In this document: positions 20,695-29,685 of the stretch, in pieces
Position numbering within the stretch: position 1 is the stretch's first letter
Layout: each line of letters begins with the position of its first letter
From: Microvirga sp. BSC39
Lineage (GTDB): Bacteria; Pseudomonadota; Alphaproteobacteria; Rhizobiales; Beijerinckiaceae
DNA: 64,000 nt
NCBI RefSeq assembly: GCF_000739015.1
Contig: NZ_JPUG01000062.1
Span: forward strand, 372,001 to 436,000
Direction: 5' to 3'
Position numbers and translations under genes: made by a program
The notes under the pieces: generated by a model
The model's input: only the letters and a program-made list of their open reading frames with translations
Database searches by the model: none
What the model was told of the DNA's origin: nothing

Positions 20695-21585
20695 GTGGAC
20701 TGGGACAAGATCCGGATTTTCTACACCGTCGCCGAAGCGGGCAGCTTCACGCGGGCCGGTGACGATCTGGGCCTGAGCCAGTCAGCCGTCAGCCGCCAGA
20801 TCAGTGCGCTGGAGCGGGAGCTGAAGGCCCCGCTGTTCCACCGCCATGCGAGGGGCCTGATCCTCACCGAGCAGGGCGACCTGCTGTTCCGCGCCGCCCG
20901 CGACATGCGCATGCGGCTTGAGACCACCAAGGCGCGCCTCGTCGAGACCAGCGAGCGCCCCTCGGGCGAGTTGAAGGTGACGACCACGGTCGGCCTCGGG
21001 TCGATCTGGCTCGCGCAGCGCATCGCGGAATTTCTCGACCTCTACCCAGATGTCCGCGTCGAGCTGATCCTGTCCAACGAGGAGCTGGATCTCGCCATGC
21101 GCGAGGCGGACGTGGCCATCCGCCTGCGGCGCCCGGCTCAGCCCGACCTGATCCAGCGCCGCCTCTTCACGATCCACTTCCACGTCTATGCCTCGGCCGA
21201 CTACATCAAGCGGTTCGGCGAGCCCAAGACCCTGGAGGATCTGGACGAGCACCGGATCGTGTCCTTCGGCGGCCACCAGCCGTCGTATCTGATGGCCGTG
21301 CACTGGCTTGCCACGGCCGGACGCGAAGGGCGCGAGCCGCGCCAGTATCATTACGTGGTCAACAACATCACGGCCCTGAAGCTTGCCGTCGAGACCGGCG
21401 CCGGCATCGCCGTGCTGCCGGATTATGCCGTGGTGGGCAACCCGGATCTGGTCCAGATCCTGCGCGACGTGGAGATGCCCTCCCTCGACAGCTATCTGGT
21501 CTATGCCGAGGAGATGCGCTCCGTCGCGCGCGTCCAGGCCTTCCGCGACTTCCTGATCTCCAAGGCTCAGCGCTGGACGTTCTAA
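20695..21585 (+). CDS. LysR-family transcriptional regulator, LsrB-like
   Basis: 296 residues from GTG 20695, preceded by GAGGGGAA. The start MDWDKIRIFYTVAEAGSF leads straight into the winged HTH (LGLSQSAVSRQISALEREL), which supports this choice over a longer frame that reads through the repeat. A periplasmic-binding-like effector domain follows from about residue 90. Position after trxB, and the N-terminal sequence, match the rhizobial LsrB regulators of oxidative stress and envelope functions. I find no cysteine in the protein, so a thiol switch cannot operate in it. Confidence 0.93.
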   Translation: MDWDKIRIFYTVAEAGSFTRAGDDLGLSQSAVSRQISALERELKAPLFHRHARGLILTEQGDLLFRAARDMRMRLETTKARLVETSERPSGELKVTTTVGLGSIWLAQRIAEFLDLYPDVRVELILSNEELDLAMREADVAIRLRRPAQPDLIQRRLFTIHFHVYASADYIKRFGEPKTLEDLDEHRIVSFGGHQPSYLMAVHWLATAGREGREPRQYHYVVNNITALKLAVETGAGIAVLPDYAVVGNPDLVQILRDVEMPSLDSYLVYAEEMRSVARVQAFRDFLISKAQRWTF

Positions 21586-21725
21586 TGCATCGGATGAGGC
21601 CCAAAAGTGGCTTTGCACTTTTGGGCCTCATCCGATGCGTCTTCATAGATGAGAGCATCGTTCTTCGCGGAAAACCGGATCCACTTTTCGCTAGCGCAGC
21701 CCGCTGCGTCCGCACGATGCTCTAG
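21586..21725. repeat. Two-hairpin intergenic repeat, copy 4 (inverted, extended)
   Basis: It starts on the base after the LysR stop codon. The order is reversed: TGCATCGGATGAGGCCCAAA ... TTTGGGCCTCATCCGATGC first (an almost perfect long hairpin), then AGAGCATCGTTC ... CGCACGATGCTCT around AAACCGGATCCACTTTTCG with an extra insertion. It may act as the LysR transcript 3' end. Confidence 0.85.
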
Positions 21726-21857
21726 GCCTGAACCCGAAGCCAAGCTCGATGGCTCGCCGGACTTTGTCACCCATGTGACGGAAGCCATGCGTTATTTGCA
21801 GCCCTTTCATGAGGCATGCTGCATTGCAAAGAGGCAGGATGCAGTCGATATGAGCGG

Positions 21858-21987
21858 TGGCTGATTTCAACGCGGCAGTGCTTTCTTCCTCCCGGCGCTG
21901 CCGTGTCGGCCGTTCCCTCTGGAAGGTTTTGACTTCTTTGTCGGACCTCTACTTTTGCCGGGCCTTTGGCCCGGCTTTTTTCTTTTT
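21858..21987 (+). ncRNA. Candidate trans-acting small RNA (MmgR/suhB-like)
   Basis: No ORF is present, but the region ends in a strong intrinsic terminator. Before it, CGGCAGTGC (21873-21881) and GCGCTGCCG (21895-21903) form a stem exposing a 13-base loop that contains TTCTTCCTCCC, an anti-Shine-Dalgarno sequence. A smaller TTCC/GGAA hairpin presents CTCT at 21913-21924. A plausible promoter (TTGCAA 21824-21829, 16 bp, CGATAT 21846-21851) places the start near 21858. The C/U-rich loop resembles the UUUCCUCCCU motif recalled for the rhizobial MmgR/suhB family; assignment needs a covariance search. Confidence 0.6.
21957..21987 (+). terminator. Intrinsic terminator of the candidate sRNA
   Basis: GCCGGGCC and GGCCCGGC form a perfect 8-bp stem around TTT, followed by TTTTTTCTTTTT. 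This is the strongest rho-independent terminator in the window, yet no protein gene lies within 370 bp upstream. Confidence 0.9.
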
Positions 21988-21997
21988 AAGGTCTAGA

Positions 21998-22052
21998 GCA
22001 GCGCATCGGTTCGGGCGGAAAACCGGCCTCCACCTTTCCTCACGATGCGCTG
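21998..22052. repeat. Degenerate fragment of the two-hairpin repeat, copy 5
   Basis: GCGCATCG (22001-22008) pairs with CGATGCGC (22043-22050) around a diverged GCGGAAAACCGG ... CCACCTTT core. Only the first hairpin is left. It lies directly after the sRNA terminator and before the 3' end of fadD. Confidence 0.65.
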
Positions 22053-22059
22053 GTCGACG

Positions 22060-23793
22060 TCAGCTCCAGCGGACGTGAGACTGCTCCGCCTCCTCCTTGA
22101 GCGCACGGCGCAGGACCTTGCCTACGTTCGTCTTCGGCAACGTGTCGCGGAACTCGATCCGGCGGGGCACCTTGTAGCCGGTCAGAGCCTCGCGGCAGAA
22201 CTGGCGCAGCTCATCGGCCGTGAGGTTCGGATCCTTGCGGACCACGTAGGCCACCACCGCCTCACCCGATTGCTCGTCCGGCAGGCCGATCACGGCCGAT
22301 TCCATCACACCCGGATGATTGGCGAGCACATCCTCGACCTCGTTCGGATAGACGTTGAAGCCCGACACGAGGACCATATCCTTCATGCGGTCCACGATCT
22401 TGATCTGACCGTCGGGCAGGATGACCGCCACGTCTCCGGTGCGGAACCATCCGTCCGCCGTCATGACCTTCGCGGTCTCGTCCGGCCTCTGCCAGTAGCC
22501 CGCCATAACCTGCGGACCCTTCACGCACAATTCGCCGCGCTCCCCATCGGGAAGGACGTTGCCGTCGCCATCGCGGATGGTCACATCCGTTGACGGCAGG
22601 GGATATCCGATCGTGCCGGTGAAGTCCGCGATGTCGAGCCGGTTGGCGCACACGACCGGCGACGTCTCCGAGAGACCGTATCCTTCGACGATGGGTTGCC
22701 CGGTGATGTCCTTCCACTTCTTGGCCACGGCCTCCTGGGTGGCCATGCCGCCCGAGACGGCAAAGACCATCTGGGAGAAATCCACCTTCTCGATCCCCGG
22801 CGCATGCGCCAGGGCATTGTAGAGGGTGTTGAGGCCGGACATGAGCGTGATGCGGCTCTTCTGCAGCGTTTTGACGAAGCCCGGGATGTCGCGCGGGTTG
22901 GCGATCAGCAGCTGGCAGCCGCCGATCTTCGCCATCAGGAGCCCGCAGACCGTGAGGGCGAAGATGTGGTAGAGCGGCAGCGCGGTGACCATGAGATGAT
23001 CCTCGCGCGTCCCGAAGAAGGGCAGCATCCAGGCTTCGCATTGCAGCACGTTGGCCACCACGTTGCGGTGGAGGAGCGTCGCCCCCTTCGGGACGCCGGT
23101 CGTGCCTCCCGTATACTGCAGGAAGGCCACGTCATCCGGCGAGACAGCGACCGGCTGCGGCTTTGTCCGCGCCCCCGCAGCGATCACGGCCTTGAAGGTC
23201 ACCGCCTGCGGCAGGCTGAACGGCTTCACGGCCTTCTTCACGCGGCGCGACACGAGATTGATGATCGCGCCCTTCAGGCCGAGCAGATCGCCCGGCGTCA
23301 CGACGACCACCCGATCCAGCTTGATCTGCGGCAGCGACTCCTCGACCGTCGTGCCGAAGTTTTCCAGCACGAACAGGAAGCGGGCACCGGAATCGTTGAG
23401 CTGGTAGGTCAGCTCGCGCTGGGTGTAGAGCGGGTTGACGTTCACCACCGTGCCGCCGGCCAGCAGGATCCCGAACAGGATGGCCGGGAAGGCCATGACG
23501 TTCGGCAGCATGATGGCGACCCGGTCGCCCTTCTTCAGCCCCTGACCTTGGAGCCAGGAGGCCACCGCGTCCGCGTCGCGCCCGATTGCGGCATAGGTCA
23601 CGCGCTTGCCGAAGCTCTCGGCGGCCGGCCGGTTCGGGAACTTGGCGAGGGCATCGCGGAAGATGTCGTTGATCGTGCCGATCCTGGCCTCGTCGATCAC
23701 GGGCGGAACGCTTGCGGGATAGGATTTGAGCCAGGGGCGGGCAGGAGAATGCTGAGCGCCTGCGGTGGCAGGCGCCGGGTTCGTGGCGTTCAT
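22060..23793 (-). CDS. fadD: Long-chain fatty-acid-CoA ligase
   Basis: 577 residues of the ANL superfamily. It activates fatty acids to acyl-CoA via acyl-AMP at the inner membrane. The P-loop-like AMP motif is YTGGTTGVPKGATLL, followed by VEGYGLSETSPVV and the DGWFRTGDVAVI hinge region; the catalytic lysine lies in PRRIEFRDTLPKTNVGKVLRR near the C-terminus. GGAGG precedes the ATG. A perfect palindrome lies upstream between it and the EF-G-like gene. Confidence 0.94.
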   Translation of the reverse strand: MNATNPAPATAGAQHSPARPWLKSYPASVPPVIDEARIGTINDIFRDALAKFPNRPAAESFGKRVTYAAIGRDADAVASWLQGQGLKKGDRVAIMLPNVMAFPAILFGILLAGGTVVNVNPLYTQRELTYQLNDSGARFLFVLENFGTTVEESLPQIKLDRVVVVTPGDLLGLKGAIINLVSRRVKKAVKPFSLPQAVTFKAVIAAGARTKPQPVAVSPDDVAFLQYTGGTTGVPKGATLLHRNVVANVLQCEAWMLPFFGTREDHLMVTALPLYHIFALTVCGLLMAKIGGCQLLIANPRDIPGFVKTLQKSRITLMSGLNTLYNALAHAPGIEKVDFSQMVFAVSGGMATQEAVAKKWKDITGQPIVEGYGLSETSPVVCANRLDIADFTGTIGYPLPSTDVTIRDGDGNVLPDGERGELCVKGPQVMAGYWQRPDETAKVMTADGWFRTGDVAVILPDGQIKIVDRMKDMVLVSGFNVYPNEVEDVLANHPGVMESAVIGLPDEQSGEAVVAYVVRKDPNLTADELRQFCREALTGYKVPRRIEFRDTLPKTNVGKVLRRALKEEAEQSHVRWS

Positions 23794-23895
23794 TGTCGTC
23801 CTCCGCTTCGGGGCGAGGTTTGCTTCATGGGAGATGGCGTCTCCATCAAGCTTAACTTGGCGCGGAAGAGTCCTTTTGTCGATGGGAATAGTTTA

Positions 23896-23927
23896 GACCT
23901 GAACGATCTACAGAGATCGTTCAGGTC
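23896..23927. repeat. Perfect 14-bp inverted repeat upstream of fadD
   Basis: GACCTGAACGATCT and its exact complement are separated by ACAG. It lies between the stop of the EF-G-like gene (23936) and the start of fadD (23793), both on the minus strand. There is no T run on either side, so it may be an operator for fadD or a factor-dependent terminator. Confidence 0.7.
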
Positions 23928-23935
23928 GAGAGAGC

Positions 23936-25975
23936 TCAATGGGCCTTCTGCAGCACCATGTCGGCGGGGCGTCCGCTGAGTTCGGCCATGTGGTCGAACC
24001 GGGTCGAGAAGGTCCCTACCCCGGCCGTCGCCGAGCGCAGCTCCACGATGAGGTCGCCGATCTCCGATTCCGGGATCGTCGCGCTCAGGACCTGCCACCC
24101 GGTCCATCCGGGCCGCTCGTCATAGCCGAGGATCTGCCCGCGCCGGCCGGTCACCAGGGCCGTGGCCTTGGACAGCGCCTCGGACGGGATCGTGATCTCC
24201 ACCGACAGAACAGGCTCCAACAGCACGGGCTTGGCCTTCGGCAGAGCCTCCGCCAGGGCCAGTTTGGCGGCGGCCTGGAAGGCAGCATCGGAGGAATCCA
24301 CCGTATGATACGAGCCGTCCGTCAGGCTCACCGCGAGATCCACCACGGGAAAGCCGAGGGGACCGCACTTGAGCGCGTCCCGCACCCCGGTCTCCACGGA
24401 CGGGATGTACTGGCGCGGCACCACGCCGCCGGTGATCTGGTCCTGGAAGGCGAAGCCCTCGCCCCGGGGCAGCGGCTTGATTTCGATCATCACATCGCCG
24501 AACTGGCCATGGCCGCCGGTCTGCTTGCGATGGCGACCCCTTGCGGCTGCCGGCAGCTTGATCGTCTCGCAATAGGCTACCCTGGGCTTGGCGGTCTCGA
24601 CGCCCACCTGGAAGCGCGAGGCGAGCTTTTCGACTGCCACCCGCAGGTGCATCTCCCCCTGGCCGTGAAGCCGGATCTCGCCCATTTCGGGTCGGGTTTC
24701 GATCACCAGCGACGGGTCCTCCTCGGTGATCTTGGCGAGCGCGCTCGAGAGGCGCACATCGTCCTTGCGGTCCTTGACCTTGAGGGCCACTGCGTAAACG
24801 GGCTCCGGCGGCGCAACGGACAGGATGGCCTCGGGCCTTGCCTTGCCGGTCGCAAAGCTGTCGCCCGTGGCGATACCCTCCAGCCGGCCGAAACCGACCG
24901 TATCGCCGGCCAGTGCCTCCGCCTTGCGTGTGGTGGTGGTGCCGATCATCGTCAGGAGGCTGCCGATCCGCGCCTCGCCGCCGCGGGAGCCCACCACCGT
25001 ATCGCCCTCGTGGAAGGTGCCGCGCATCACGCGGGCGATGGAGAGCTTGCCGCCCTGGCCCTGGTGCAGGGTCTTCAGAGTCTGAGCCAGAGGCTGCCCT
25101 TCTTCGGAAAACCCGAGGCGTGCCCGGGTCTCGGCCAGGGTGGGCGCCTCGTGGCGCAGCGCCTTGAGGAGCCGGGTGATGCCGTTGCCGCGCTCGGCCG
25201 AGCCGATGAGCGCCGGCACCACGTGCCTCTCCCGCAGCTCCTTGGAAAGATCGTCGAAGATCTGGTCACGCGGCGGCTCGATCTCCGAGATCAGCTCCTC
25301 CATGAGCGCGTCGTCGTAGTCGGCCAGGCGCTCCAGCATGGCGAAGCGCGCCTCCTTCTCCCGCGGTAGCTCGCCCTCGGGCAGGTCCACCACTTCGCTC
25401 GGCGCGTGCTCGCGGTAGATGAAGGCGCGTTCAAGCGCCAGGTCGATGAAGCCGATGGCGATGCCGTCCTTCCAGAGCGGGATCTGGCGCAGGAGCAGCG
25501 GCGTGCGCGAGGCCTGCTGCAGCAGCGCAAGCGTGTCGCGGATGCGCTGGGTGGCCGCATCGATCTTGTTGATGAACAGGAAGCGTGGAATGTCGGCTTC
25601 CTCGAGCTCCCGCAGGATGACTTCGAGGGCCGGGACCTTACGCTCATCCGCCTCGCACACGACGATGGCCGCGTCGCAGACCGGCGTGATGTTGCGCATT
25701 TCGTGCAGGAATTCCGTGGAGCCGGGGCAATCGACGAAGGTCAGGTTCTCGCCCAGGAAATTCACCGTGGCCACATTGGGCTCGATGCTCATGGCATGGG
25801 CGCGGGCCTCGGCGCTCGCATCGCCCACGCTGTCCTTCGTTGCCACGCGGCCTGCCCGCGAGATGGTTCCGGTCCGCTCCAGGATGGCCTCAAGGAGTGT
25901 GGTCTTGCCGCTCTGAAACGGGCCGACGATCGCGATGCATCGTGGGCCCGCAGCTGGTCTGCCGTTGGGTGCCAT
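23936..25975 (-). CDS. Elongation factor G-like translational GTPase
   Basis: 679 residues. The GTPase motifs are G1 GPFQSGKTT, G3 DCPGSTEF and G4 NKIDAA, followed by the EF-G domain II and the later domains (GRHRKQTGGHGQFGDVMIEI, GFPVVDLAVSLTDGSYH). It is a divergent EF-G paralogue of the type found in Alphaproteobacteria beside the canonical fusA; the G3 DxxG is altered to DCPG. Its role on the ribosome is not established. GGAGG is 11 bases before the ATG. Confidence 0.9.
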   Translation of the reverse strand: MAPNGRPAAGPRCIAIVGPFQSGKTTLLEAILERTGTISRAGRVATKDSVGDASAEARAHAMSIEPNVATVNFLGENLTFVDCPGSTEFLHEMRNITPVCDAAIVVCEADERKVPALEVILRELEEADIPRFLFINKIDAATQRIRDTLALLQQASRTPLLLRQIPLWKDGIAIGFIDLALERAFIYREHAPSEVVDLPEGELPREKEARFAMLERLADYDDALMEELISEIEPPRDQIFDDLSKELRERHVVPALIGSAERGNGITRLLKALRHEAPTLAETRARLGFSEEGQPLAQTLKTLHQGQGGKLSIARVMRGTFHEGDTVVGSRGGEARIGSLLTMIGTTTTRKAEALAGDTVGFGRLEGIATGDSFATGKARPEAILSVAPPEPVYAVALKVKDRKDDVRLSSALAKITEEDPSLVIETRPEMGEIRLHGQGEMHLRVAVEKLASRFQVGVETAKPRVAYCETIKLPAAARGRHRKQTGGHGQFGDVMIEIKPLPRGEGFAFQDQITGGVVPRQYIPSVETGVRDALKCGPLGFPVVDLAVSLTDGSYHTVDSSDAAFQAAAKLALAEALPKAKPVLLEPVLSVEITIPSEALSKATALVTGRRGQILGYDERPGWTGWQVLSATIPESEIGDLIVELRSATAGVGTFSTRFDHMAELSGRPADMVLQKAH

Positions 25976-26124
25976 AGGATTTCATCCTCCCTGCCCCCGC
26001 TGTTGGCGCGCTCTTGTTCAGGACGCGTTGAGGATGATGCTCTGCCTGTGATGCTGAGTTGGCAAGAGGTTTTGTGGGATGATCCTGGAGGCGAGAAGAG
26101 CCGATGCCCGTTGGCTCCATCGGG

Positions 26125-26411
26125 TCAGTGAGCCGGAGCAGCGTCCTGATGCTCACCCCTTCGCACCACGCGCATGGCCGTGATGGTCACGGGGCCTGCG
26201 CGCAGAAGGTTCATGGCCGAGACGATCATCTCGGCGAGGCGCTCAGGGTTGATGCTGTCGCCCTCGATGTCGAGCAGGAAGTCCTTCGCCTCCACATAGC
26301 CGCCGTTGGTGAAGTCGACGCGGGCGTCGAACTTCACGCGGTGCGTGGAGGCGGGATTGGCCCGGTAGGGCTGTGCCGCGGGATCCGGGTTGAATGTCCG
26401 CGGCAGGATCA

Positions 26412-26412
<1 letters not shown>
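26125..26412 (-). CDS. Hypothetical protein (95 aa), coupled to the aminotransferase
   Basis: 95 residues (MILPRTFNPDPAAQPYRAN...), with a central β-rich region (VKFDARVDFTNGGYVEAKDF) and a helical NPERLAEMIVSAMNLLRAG. No signal peptide or membrane segment. The ATG overlaps the stop of the upstream aminotransferase gene (TGATG), so it is translated from the same message. I recognise no characterised family. Confidence 0.8.
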
Positions 26413-27635
<1,223 letters not shown>

Positions 27636-27750
27636 TTAAAAAGGGACCGTGACGGCGGCGGACCGTAAAGCGGTCAAGCCGTCCAAGCAAGCAAAACAGC
27701 CAGGAAAAACAACCCTTCCCAGACGGGATTTCGAGGAGACGCCTTTTCCG

Positions 27751-28731
27751 ATGACCCAATCCGTCACCCGCCGCCTTGCGCTCGGCCTTTTCGCCGGCGC
27801 CGCCCTCTTCGCCACCGCAGCCTCCGCGCAGGACTTCCCCACCCGCGTCGTCAAGATGGTGGTGCCCTATCCGGCCGGCGGACCCACCGACGTCATCGCC
27901 CGCATCGTCGCGGAGGAGATGGGCAAGGAGCTCGGCCAGAACGTGCTGGTGGAGAACCTCGCCGGCGCCTCGGGCGCGGTCGGCACCCGGTCGGTCGCCA
28001 AGGCGGAGCCCGACGGCTACACCATCGTGTTCGGCAACAACCAGACCCACGGGAACAACATGTTCCTGCTGAAGGAGCCGGGCTACGACGCCGTGAAGGA
28101 CTTCGCGCCGCTCGCCGGCGCCGGCGCCTTCGAGCATGTGTTCGTGGTCAAGAACGACCTGCCCGTGAAGACGGTCCCCGAGCTGGTGGAACTCGCCAAG
28201 AAGGATCCGGGCAAGCTGAATTACGGCTCGACCGGCGTGGGCTCAGGCTCGCATCTGGCCACCGAGCTGTTCATGACCCGCACGGGCACCAAGATGACCC
28301 ATGTGCCCTTCCGGGGCGCGGCTCCCCTGGTGACCGAGCTCATGGCCGGCCGCATCGACGTGTCGAACTCGACCCTGCCCAGCGTGCTCTCGCAGTTCCA
28401 GGCCGGGCAGATGCGCGCCATCGGCATCGCCAGCCCGCAGCGCAACCCGCAGGCGCCGGACGTGCCCACCCTGCGCGAGCAGGGCATCACCAACGCCGAC
28501 GCGGAATCCTGGGCCGCCTTCTTCGCCCCGGTGAACACGCCCAAGCCCATCCTCGACAAGCTGTCGGGCACGATCATCGCGATCCTCAACAAGCCCGACG
28601 TGAAGGAGCGGATCACCAAGATCGGCTTCACCCTGAACGTGCGCGATCCGGAAGCCTTCAGGCCGTATCTCGAAAAGGAGATCCAGACCTGGGCCGAGAT
28701 CATCAAGACCGCCGGCATCAAGGCTGAGTGA
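27751..28731 (+). CDS. Bug-family tripartite tricarboxylate transporter substrate-binding protein
   Basis: 326 residues. A signal peptide (SVTRRLALGLFAGAALFATA, cut near ASAQ) is followed by the Bug fold: DFPTRVVKMVVPYPAGGPTDVIARI at the start of the mature protein, the LNYGSTGVGSGSHLATELF loop and the VPFRGAAPLVTELMAGRID motif. It captures a small carboxylate in the periplasm. No TctA/TctB membrane genes are nearby, so this is an orphan binding protein, as many in this family are. ATG 27751 is chosen because it begins the signal peptide. Confidence 0.93.
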   Translation: MTQSVTRRLALGLFAGAALFATAASAQDFPTRVVKMVVPYPAGGPTDVIARIVAEEMGKELGQNVLVENLAGASGAVGTRSVAKAEPDGYTIVFGNNQTHGNNMFLLKEPGYDAVKDFAPLAGAGAFEHVFVVKNDLPVKTVPELVELAKKDPGKLNYGSTGVGSGSHLATELFMTRTGTKMTHVPFRGAAPLVTELMAGRIDVSNSTLPSVLSQFQAGQMRAIGIASPQRNPQAPDVPTLREQGITNADAESWAAFFAPVNTPKPILDKLSGTIIAILNKPDVKERITKIGFTLNVRDPEAFRPYLEKEIQTWAEIIKTAGIKAE

Positions 28732-28744
28732 GGCTTTCACCGAC

Positions 28745-28843
28745 GTCATCCCGGACGGCGAGAGCCGATCCGGGATCGCGAGCAGGATGAGGAATTATTA
28801 TCGTCATACGATCCCGGGTTCTGCTCCGCAGCCCCGGGATGAC
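28745..28843. repeat. Intergenic palindromic element with GTCATCCCGG ends
   Basis: GTCATCCCGG at 28745 and CCGGGATGAC at 28834 form terminal inverted repeats. Internal palindromes (CCGGGATCG, GATCCCGG) lie between. The ends match the hairpin at 5360 and the element at 60690, which suggests a related class of short mobile palindromes. Confidence 0.6.
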
Positions 28844-28860
28844 AGCCGAAAGAGACCGGC

Positions 28861-29241
28861 ATGCAACGCCACCAAGGCCGCCTGATCGACCACATCCACC
28901 TGCGCGTCTCCGACCTCGAAGCGAGCCGGCGCTTTTATCGCGCGGTCCTGCAGGCCATCGGGCGCGACTTCACATCCGAGAGCCCGGAGCATTTTGCCTG
29001 CGACGAATTGTGGGTCGACAAGGCAGTGGGCCCGGTCTCACGGGTCCATCTCGCGTTTCAGGCCAAGGACCGTGAAAGCGTTCATGCCTTTCACGCGGCT
29101 GCCCTCAGCGCTGGCGGGCGCGACAACGGCGGCCCCGGAGAGCGCTCCTATCACCCCGGCTACTACGCGGCCTTTGCCTTCGACCCCGACGGTCACAACA
29201 TCGAAGCCGTCTTTCACGGCCCCACGGAACGCTCCGCCTAA
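28861..29241 (+). CDS. VOC family protein (glyoxalase/bleomycin-resistance fold)
   Basis: 126 residues, one VOC domain of two βαβββ units: IDHIHLRVSDLEASRRFYRAVL opens it, and a late YYAAFAFDPDGHNIEAVFHG carries the expected metal-ligand Glu. His in the first strand (DHIH) completes part of the metal site. The reaction is unknown. It is a stand-alone gene. Confidence 0.9.
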   Translation: MQRHQGRLIDHIHLRVSDLEASRRFYRAVLQAIGRDFTSESPEHFACDELWVDKAVGPVSRVHLAFQAKDRESVHAFHAAALSAGGRDNGGPGERSYHPGYYAAFAFDPDGHNIEAVFHGPTERSA

Positions 29242-29349
29242 GTCCGTCGTTGTGCGTCGGAGGGAGGCCTGATGGCTTGCCACAATGGTTAACAATTAGT
29301 TAACAAAGACTTAGCCAAGAGTCCGTAAGCAGCACTTTCGCCGCACCTT

Positions 29350-29374
29350 GGAACTTTCTTGAATCAAACAAGTT
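29350..29374 (+). promoter_or_regulatory. EcfG-type promoter (GGAAC-N16-AGTT)
   Basis: GGAAC at 29350-29354 and AGTT at 29371-29374 are separated by 16 bases, the spacing of the general stress response sigma factor EcfG. The predicted start lies about 35 bases before the ATG at 29416. Confidence 0.6.
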
Positions 29375-29415
29375 TTCCTCCTGTGATCGTCCTTCGGTTG
29401 CTAGGGGAAGAACCG

Positions 29416-29607
29416 ATGAAAACCTTCCAAGCCAAAAACACCTGCCACGTGTCGTCCCGCGCCCAGCGTCTCGACCGGCGTCAGGAAAGCCGCTGCTCCC
29501 TCGCCCTGATCATGCTGATGGGCCTGGCGACGCTCTCCGTCATGGCAACTACACAGACGCTCTCCGCCCAGGACACGAAAACCATCCACGTCCATTCTCC
29601 GCGATAA
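29416..29607 (+). CDS. Small putative exported/membrane protein (63 aa)
   Basis: 63 residues from ATG 29416, preceded by AGGGGAAG (spacing 6). A basic N-terminal part is followed by a hydrophobic stretch (SLALIMLMGLATLSVMATTQ) and then LSAQDTK, which looks like a signal peptide or a single membrane anchor with a very short remainder. I recognise no family. An EcfG-type promoter lies just upstream, so it may be a stress-response protein. Confidence 0.6.
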   Translation: MKTFQAKNTCHVSSRAQRLDRRQESRCSLALIMLMGLATLSVMATTQTLSAQDTKTIHVHSPR

Positions 29608-29685
29608 CGCGTGAGTGAACGACGGCACGGTTGACGCCCTGCTGCAAGAGTTTAGCTCTCCGGCATCGGATCGACGGAGAGATGT

